DNA of 64,000 bases, from the NCBI GenBank assembly GCA_948567375.1, contig OX419758.1, forward strand, positions 54,999,001 to 55,063,000, written 5' to 3'. The notes beneath the pieces were generated by a model. That model was not told the origin of the DNA and ran no database searches. It was given only the letters and a program-made list of their open reading frames with translations. The position numbers were made by a program, and so were the translations under genes. Source of the DNA: Lunularia cruciata. Taxonomy: Eukaryota; Streptophyta; Marchantiopsida; Lunulariales; Lunulariaceae. Positions 57,301 through 64,000 of this stretch are shown piece by piece; position 1 is the stretch's first letter, and every line of letters begins with the position of its first letter.

Positions 57301-58740
57301 TCACTAAGCACTTACAATCAATCTAGAAGTTTTACTTCCAACACCAAAACTTCAAGATTTTTAAGTAGGCATAGCTTCTATTATATAGCTTTAAGCACTA
57401 CTAGCCAAGTGTTCAAGTAAAGACCTCAAGAAGCTGGTTTTATTGAGATAAGAATCACCTCATTTGGACATGTAAGTGCAAAGATACTAGCTTCTAAATC
57501 TGCATTGCATATAGATGCCAAAGGCTGCAAAATTTGAGGTACCTAGAGCTTCTAATCTTTCCTCTTACCTCCATCAACCATTTCTCAATGTGAAAGTTTG
57601 AGTTAGCTAATTTCAAGGACACAAAGATCACTTCATTTGGATGATTGAGTATAAAGATACAATAACTTGAATTTACACCTTCCTCAACAAGAATCTTAAA
57701 AACTTTACTAAGTGGGAATAGGTTTTAATAGCTTATTGACAGATATAGAGTCCACAATCTAGCAATCAATTGAGAGATCTTGAGATACTCATTCTATGTG
57801 ATAGAAAATTACCTCATTTGGATGTGTGATGACTAAGAAACAAGCTTCCAAATGGGCACTTCCCAATGGTATGATGTACGAAGAGTCACAACTTTCAAAT
57901 TGTCATAACTTCATTGTTTAGCTTCCAATCGCAACAAGTAAGACCTCAAAAGAGATGTTGCAAAATATTGGTTCTATTAGCACAAAAATCAGCTAATTTG
58001 GAATTATAAGTACAGAGCAATCCCACTTTCATGTGTGCTGATCTTAACACCAACTACTTGGAAGTTCAGAGTGAATCAAATGGTTATATTGTCTTGCCCT
58101 AGATATTCAAATACTGCAAAAAAGGATTCAATAGAAAGCTATGATTGTGTGGTTCTTATGACACAAAAAACACCTGAATTGGGTCAGTGAGTGAAAAGAA
58201 CTAGCTCTCCACGTTTGGTTCTCCAAACATCAAGAATATGGAGGTATAATAGAATGAGAATTGTCACCACTGCTCGTTTAGACCCCATATTTTATGAGCT
58301 TGGCCTTGAAAGAGAGCTTGTAAGACACAAATTATGATGCAGCAACTGTCACTGGATTTGCACTTGTGATTGCTGAGCAATAATCCTCCAAATTTGTGCC
58401 CTCACATAGACTTCTCAAAATTTCCTTAGGATTTGTAAATCCAGAACTCCTTGTGTATTCCTCCAAACTGAACAAGATTTTCCTTAATCAAAATCTCTCA
58501 GCAAGGCGCTTCTAACAAGACTCCAATCTTTCCATTTTCTCAAGTATTGCGAGAGATATAGTCCTCTAAGTATATGCTACCGGAACTCCAAAATCAAGAA
58601 CCATTCAGGTATATTCAGATATTCATAACTTTTAGGTTGCCCCTCCAATGAATATCAGGTTTGTCTTAATCGAAAGTCCTTGGAAAGACGTTTCCAAAGA
58701 TGTAAAGCACTTTAGATTTGGACATGTATTAACGCTATTT
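57301..58740. repeat. Degenerate array of about 180-bp units
   Basis: An anchor of the form (T/A)CATTTGGAxxTGT followed by AAGTGxAAAGATACxAGCTT recurs near 57460, 57633, 57814, 57994, 58175, 58353 and 58713, steps of 173-181 bp (the last two units apart). Blocks before it (AAGACCTCAAGAGA, TTCTATTAGCACAAA) also line up. It starts just upstream of the LINE ORF1 start. No ORF. Confidence 0.72.
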
Positions 58741-59990
58741 CCGTAGAAGTCTGGAAGGGAGAAATCGGACTGAAGTGCTTCGAAGTACTGTACAGGAACA
58801 TGCCTCAAGTTTCATGTACTGAAACTTGTTGAATGTCGATTATCCCAGTACATTACCGGGCGACACTTATAGTGTTGATCGATAAAGTCCACCGATGAAT
58901 GATGAATGTTGTCAATCCGTCCACATCATTTCGAGTACTCGTTCAGAGTGACTCGACTACAATGCTTCGGTAAGGCAGCATCTCGATCCGTATGCGTTCT
59001 ATTGCAAGACATGGTTTGGACCTACTTCAGTGGTATGAGTCCGACAACAAGCTGCTCTCGCATTGTCTGGCATTGTCTCATCGCATGATATCGTACTTCT
59101 AGAAGACTCTGACTCGTTGGGTTTCTCTTTCCCCAGACATTCGAGCCTCACGAACAATTAAACCTCTTCGCTTTTCCAGTAGTACTTCTCCTTACAAAAT
59201 TACACCTCTTCAACGGGGTCGGTTTATTAAATGAAGATAGGCGTTGTCCAGAATAGAAGTGTGATTCAGACACTCCTTTCATATGCAAGATTAAATGAAC
59301 TAAAAATTGCTGTAGAGAGTCTTCAGTAAATGAATCTGCAACATTAGTATGCTAACGCAAGTGACGTACAAAATGACTGAAACAGGTGAAACAGAGTCAA
59401 AAACACCTTAAATCACGCCCAATAATAGTACATTTGGCTCGTGATTTCAGGTACCAGTCAACTTGAGATCAAGTGGACACAGACATCGAACTATTCTCGC
59501 AATCATGACAGTTTGTTTTTGTCCCCCTAAAGTGGGGCTCCATAAGTAAAAGAAAGCCCTCCATAAATAAGGGCAATTTGTCCGAGTCGGGCAGCTTTCC
59601 TTCAGACGCGTAAATCTCAACTTGTATGTAAATTTCAAGGTCATCAAAGACGACGGCTCAGATGCTACTACCTGCCGACCGGGAAGCAGCAGACATCCTC
59701 GCCGTTGATGGCATTCGGAACATCTATGCATTTTCATTGGATTATGACCATATGCAACGGGCGGTTCACCTTGTCTCATGAAGGTTAAATGAAGGGTCAT
59801 AGTCATACATACATCGGTTAAATGGTGTACGTTGCCCGTAAGTCAAGTTTCACGGCGTTGTGCGGGACCTTACAAAGTATATCGGTAAATTGGTAAACTT
59901 TCGCGCAACGTCAATCCCCCTCAATAGTTCGAGCGAATCCGGGCGAATTAGACTTCACAGGTTTCATGGGAGATGAACTTTAGAGTACCC
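58741..59990. other. CpG-rich block without recognised gene
   Basis: I count about sixty CG dinucleotides in 1.25 kb, near the number expected from base content, whereas typical parts of the window have only a few per kilobase. The longest open frame is 59806-59447 on minus (119 aa, with CSECHQRRGC), unrecognised. No repeat of this block is seen elsewhere in the window. Confidence 0.6.
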
Positions 59991-62267
59991 TGGAATTGCT
60001 GAGATATATACTTAACTCACCCCTACATTTGTATATTTAATCAACCAGCCTCCCAAGTTTTAGATCAATGAAAGTGCACTCTATTGTTTGACGTGAGTTC
60101 ACATGAACTAAGCAACTGTATAACTATGTTTTATTATGGATCTCACACCGAACCCGGGGACTTGCTACTAAGGGGAAGGAGTACCACTATACCCCAAGGC
60201 TTGTTTCCTCCAGCTTCATCCCCTCTCCTGTGGAGATTTTTGGCCACCTTCATGATCAGTTTGATGATCTCTATGGATATGCAACGCGGGGCTCATTATA
60301 GAGGAGAGGTGACTTGGTTTTCTCACCTGCCATGCTTACCTCTTATTTTGGGGTGGGGGTCTCTATCACCCTACAAAGATCACAAGCTCTGAGTCTGTAT
60401 CTGTGAGCTTTAGTAGTGGGTGCTCTTGTTCCATCTACGACTCTCCCCTCACATTTGCAAGACATACCCTTAGAAGATCTATATCACACAATTCAATTAT
60501 AGGGTTTAGGGTTTAAGATCTACTTCATTCATTTTACATATTTTTAGTGTTTCTAGTGTGATTTCTCATCTTAGAGCAGTTTTCTCTAGGTCTGTGTGCC
60601 TCTTTTTGTAGAATCTTTGGATCTTCTTGTCTAATAGTGCATTTTTGTGCCCTTTTGTAGAGTCTTTGGCTCTTCTTGTCTATTTGCAGATATTTGTGTG
60701 CATCTATTCCATGTACACTTTTCCTTTGACGTATTTTCTTGGGCCACTTGGCCAATTTCTTGTTAATCACTTGAGATTGTGCTTCAAATTTTGGGACTGC
60801 CAATTGCACAAAATTGCATTCAGAGCTTCAAGACTCCACAATCAAGTGAGATCCGGGTAATTATGAGGAATAAGGCTCAAAGAGGAAAGGCAACCACAAA
60901 GGATGCAAAGATCCATCAAGTTGTACAAGGACAAGACATAAGAGGTAACATGGGACTAAGCTCCAATAGTTTAGGCTCCTAGAGCACCATGAGACTAGGG
61001 AGAAAATGAGCAAAACAATATATAATCAAAGGAGATCCAAGTAATTGTAAGAAATTAGGTTTACATGTTACAATTTTTCATTAAACCCCTCTATGAGGGA
61101 TCCAATAACATAATTTATTGTTTTGTTACAAAACCCGATGCTTTTTCATAAAAAATTGGCGGGTCACCAAAACAAAGTTTGCAGAAAAATTGAATAGTAC
61201 ATACAATTTTGTACAGTCAAGGGATATATTACATGTGCAAGTTGTTTGGTTTTGGAGGTCATTTCAATTTCTATCCTGGGTTGAATCAATAGCAACTTAT
61301 AGATTGGATTAGTTACAATATTTAAGATTAACATAACTATTAGCTGCATGAAAGAGCCATACCATGGCATGAGTCACAAGAACACCCAAAAGGAAGTTGA
61401 TGTGGTAGAAAAGGAAATTGATAGGGCATAGAGTGCAATTTGTTTGAAAGTTTGAAACTCTCCCATGATGGTGAACATGCATAATCTTTTTTGATGCAAA
61501 ATGTGGTAGTTGATTTCTCTTGAGATTGTTTCATTCCATTGAGTCAAACAAGAACACAAGATGCACAAGATTGAAAAGAAAATCACACCAATATTAATGG
61601 AAATTGGAGTCAGTGAAATTTTTGGAAATGGAGTTCATTGATGAATCTAATGAATCCTCATCTATAATTCAAGTTCCCATTCCTCTTCTGATCTTGAGAC
61701 AAGATGTGAATACCAATTTGGTTTCTCTCCTTTTATTCCCACATCCAAATCAGTTTCTCATTCTCCCTTGCATATTCCAAAATCCAATTTAGTTTTAACT
61801 CCCATTTGATTGTTAATGGGGGAATTCTAAGAGTTGTTGAAGATGGTGTACATGTCACCTTCACACTCGTGCCACCAACTCTCGTGAGCAAAGAAAATGC
61901 ATTTGATGACATGTTCAAGATGCTTGGTATTCACGTGACTTTTTCCTCATTAACAATGCCAAAATAGAAGATGGAAAGTACAATGATAGATTTAGGATAG
62001 ATAGTACTCACTATATTCAAATTCTTGACTATTTGGAGGATTTCAAGAACTTCATGCATATTACAAGGTGGCCTTGTAAGAAGCCAATGTAGAAGAGCAC
62101 CTCATTTACAATGATTGTTATTTATCTCATGAAATCCATGTGAAGATTTCTTGAGGCCATTAATTAAATTAAAGAAAAAAATGACAAAGATGTATGGCTT
62201 CCTACAAGTCTACAAGAGATATCAAGGACAAGAGCACATGGGAAAGTTTGACCAAGAAGTAGCTTGT
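59991..62267. other. No gene recognised
   Basis: AT-rich. 60603-60690 holds two copies of a TTTGTAGAxTCTTTGGxTCTTCTTGTCTA unit. A frame at about 61938-62092 on plus (DFFLINNAKIEDGKYNDRFR) is open for about 50 residues but matches nothing I know. The last part borders the family B LTR at 62268. Confidence 0.45.
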
Positions 62268-64000
62268 GACAACCTGGCAAATATCACTTTTGCGGTAATC
62301 AGGTAAGTAAAGTTTGTTCCCGCAGAGATACTGGTCAGAAATGTCCAAATACAAAGTCAAACAGTAACATGTAGTTCTTCTTGAGTTCTTCTTTAATCTC
62401 TCAGGTAGAAACTACACCCAAAAGAGAGTAACAAGCATTGATTCGCAATCTTGTCACGAATTAACACTCTTTAATCACAACTCCATCAAATCTTTCCAAA
62501 CAATCTTGATTGTGATGATTCAGGCTCTCTTGAAAATGGCACTTCATTGGAAAACAACTTTGCCTTAGAATTGTGTTCCCTCTCCACTGAAGGCACAACT
62601 TCCTTGATCAAAATTTTTTCACATCAACTTTGCACTACACTCACAAATGCAAAATACTACCAACACTACAATTCCTCTCAGATCTATCAAGGCCTTGCTC
62701 CGATTGCACTTCACTCAAGATCAAACACACAAAACAAAGATCAAGATTGCAGAATCCAACATCCAACAAACACATTGATTTGCACTTCAAATTTCTCCCA
62801 ACACTCACAAACACAAATACAATGTTGATACTTGGAATCAAGCTCAAGCAACGAGCACTGCTTCACAACACTTCACTTTATCTATTCTCAAAAATTATGA
62901 GCACTAAACAACATATGATTGCAAATGCCACTCTTAAATAGTGAAGCAAATGCCAATTCTAACAACTATACCGTTCTACAACAACTCTTCTAACCTATAG
63001 ATCCAAAATGGCAATGCACCTCTTCATATCTACCTCTTCAAATCTCCATTCTGTTACTAATCCGATCTAATGTCTACTTCTTCCTCGGCTTTCAATCCCA
63101 AAATACCTTCACTCACTACTATGTCATCGGGTTTCATAACTCCTAAATCTTCTACTAATTCTAACATTTCTCTTTCTTGATTTGCAATTCCCCTAGTGGG
63201 TAATCCATCTAACTCCTTATTTCCTAACCTACTCTTCTCTAACATCTCCAATGGTAACTCCAAAGTTGTTTGCACTCCTATGTCATCTATTTCGGGTTTT
63301 GCTCTTACATCCTTCCAAAGTTTATCTATCTCTAATTTCACTAAGTCTAATCTAATTGTGATATTGTCTTCTACTTCCAATATCTTTATATCTACACAAG
63401 TTCTGAGACGGATCAACAACGCATTCAAATCTTTATCCTTTGCATTTCTCCTCCTCGTCTCCTGCACCAACAACTTCAACTCATGTAGTCTCGTTTCTTC
63501 AATCTGCACGCTGGCTTTTGTACTCAACATTGCATTCATCTTGATCACAACCTCCTTCAATGGCTCCAATCTCATTCTTCTTTCATGTTCCCAATCTGCA
63601 AGCCAATCTTCTCTATACATTGCCAATTTCACTTTGAACTCGGCTTTCACAATTTCCTTCTCCTTCTCCTTTTGCACAATCTTCTCCTCCTGATTGCAAA
63701 GTAACTCTCGCAACCTTTCTTCCTCTTTGTATCTTGTTTTCAACTCTCTTTGCCAGAGCTGATTTTTCTCTTCTACACTCTCCATCACACTATCAAGCTC
63801 TTGCTCCTTCTCTACTACTCTTGCCATAGCATGGATAATTTCTAAAAGATTTCATACTCAGCTACGTGCCTTTCCCTCGCTATGTCACTCTGCTCTATGA
63901 GCCCCTCTCTATTCCTCACTTCTCTCTTCAAGTTCTCAATCACTTGATTTTGTACTACTGCATCTACTCATAGTACTTCCCTTTCCTCCTCACCTCGGAT
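62268..64000 (-). repeat. Family B LTR, minus strand, running off the window
   Basis: On plus it starts TGTGACAACC, the inverse of the B LTR end (GGTTGTCACA). It matches 48190 back to about 47100 (the ACACCCAAAAGAGAG and CAATCTTGATTGTGATGATT stretches). The outer end is beyond 64000. Confidence 0.82.
63057..63827 (-). CDS. Coiled-coil protein encoded within the family B LTR (256 aa)
   Basis: Open from MARVVEKEQELDSVMESVEE to KAEEEVDIRSD. Residues 1-180 or so are rich in Glu, Lys, Arg and Leu with heptad-like spacing (KTRYKEEERLRELLCNQEEK), predicting a long coiled coil. The tail LEKSRLGNKELDGL ... MLELVEDLGVMKP recurs in the solo LTR at 47192-47407. Upstream (63830-64000) VIENLKREVRNREGLIEQ continues the coil in another frame, so the ancestral protein was longer. 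Function unknown. Confidence 0.6.
   Translation of the reverse strand: MARVVEKEQELDSVMESVEEKNQLWQRELKTRYKEEERLRELLCNQEEKIVQKEKEKEIVKAEFKVKLAMYREDWLADWEHERRMRLEPLKEVVIKMNAMLSTKASVQIEETRLHELKLLVQETRRRNAKDKDLNALLIRLRTCVDIKILEVEDNITIRLDLVKLEIDKLWKDVRAKPEIDDIGVQTTLELPLEMLEKSRLGNKELDGLPTRGIANQEREMLELVEDLGVMKPDDIVVSEGILGLKAEEEVDIRSD

Noticed and set aside
60124-60400. Possible tRNA or organelle-derived insert (accccggggactt stretch)
   Set aside because: No cloverleaf could be drawn and no recognisable organellar gene is present.
61930-62095. Open plus-strand frame DFFLINNAKIEDGKYNDRFR
   Set aside because: Only about 50 residues, no start codon context, no neighbours in frame and no known motif.

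Overview
The window looks like intergenic DNA from a large, repeat-rich plant genome. It is AT-rich and mostly CpG-poor, and nearly every kilobase can be assigned to retrotransposons lying inside one another. I found no intact host gene, tRNA or rRNA. The element types (chromovirus, tRNA-primed Ty3/gypsy, Ty1/copia, LINE) are those of a vascular plant; a gymnosperm or fern fits the heavy nesting and decay, but this is inference.

Family A is a Ty3/gypsy family without a chromodomain. Its LTR is about 691 bp, its primer-binding site matches tRNA-Glu, and an extra zinc-knuckle ORF lies before gag. It appears at 1-3269 (-), 3836-4392 (-, LTR piece), 6216-11274 (-), 19575-23330 (an LTR split by a + strand copy), 39946-41832 (-) and 45838-55137 (+). 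Family D is a chromovirus with LTRs of about 720-760 bp, a tRNA-iMet primer site and a C-terminal chromodomain. It appears as D1 (12404-28263, +) and D2 (17846-27130, -, inside D1). Element E (5398-31815 in pieces, +) is an older Ty3/gypsy element that hosts A2 and D1. A Ty1/copia relic (33.6-38.35 kb, -) is split by a 2.1 kb insertion. Family B (LTR about 1.9 kb, tRNA-Asp site) is seen as an LTR end plus gag at 38.6-39.9 kb, as a solo LTR at 46297-48190, and as a - strand LTR running off the right edge at 62268-64000. Element C (41833-45837, resuming after 55141) is a divergent Ty3/gypsy pol ending in a PHD-like finger.

Target-site duplications prove the nesting. E was hit by A2 (GGCC) and by D1 (AAGCC). 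D1 was hit by D2 (CTCAT/CTCGT). D2 carries a truncated A LTR, which was itself hit by A3 (GACC). Separately, C was hit by A5 (GGAC), whose 5' LTR was hit by a B element now reduced to a solo LTR (CTTTG/CTTTA).

From 55.4 to 57.3 kb there is a LINE on the - strand (ORF1 and an endonuclease fragment). Directly upstream of its ORF1 is a degenerate array of about 180-bp units (57.3-58.74 kb). This runs into a 1.25 kb stretch with undepleted CpG (58.74-59.99 kb), the only such part of the window. The region 60.0-62.27 kb has no recognisable gene.

The most interesting items are the extra ORFs between primer site and gag in families A and D, a coiled-coil ORF inside the family B LTR, the PHD-like finger on element C, the monomer array upstream of the LINE, and the CpG-rich block.
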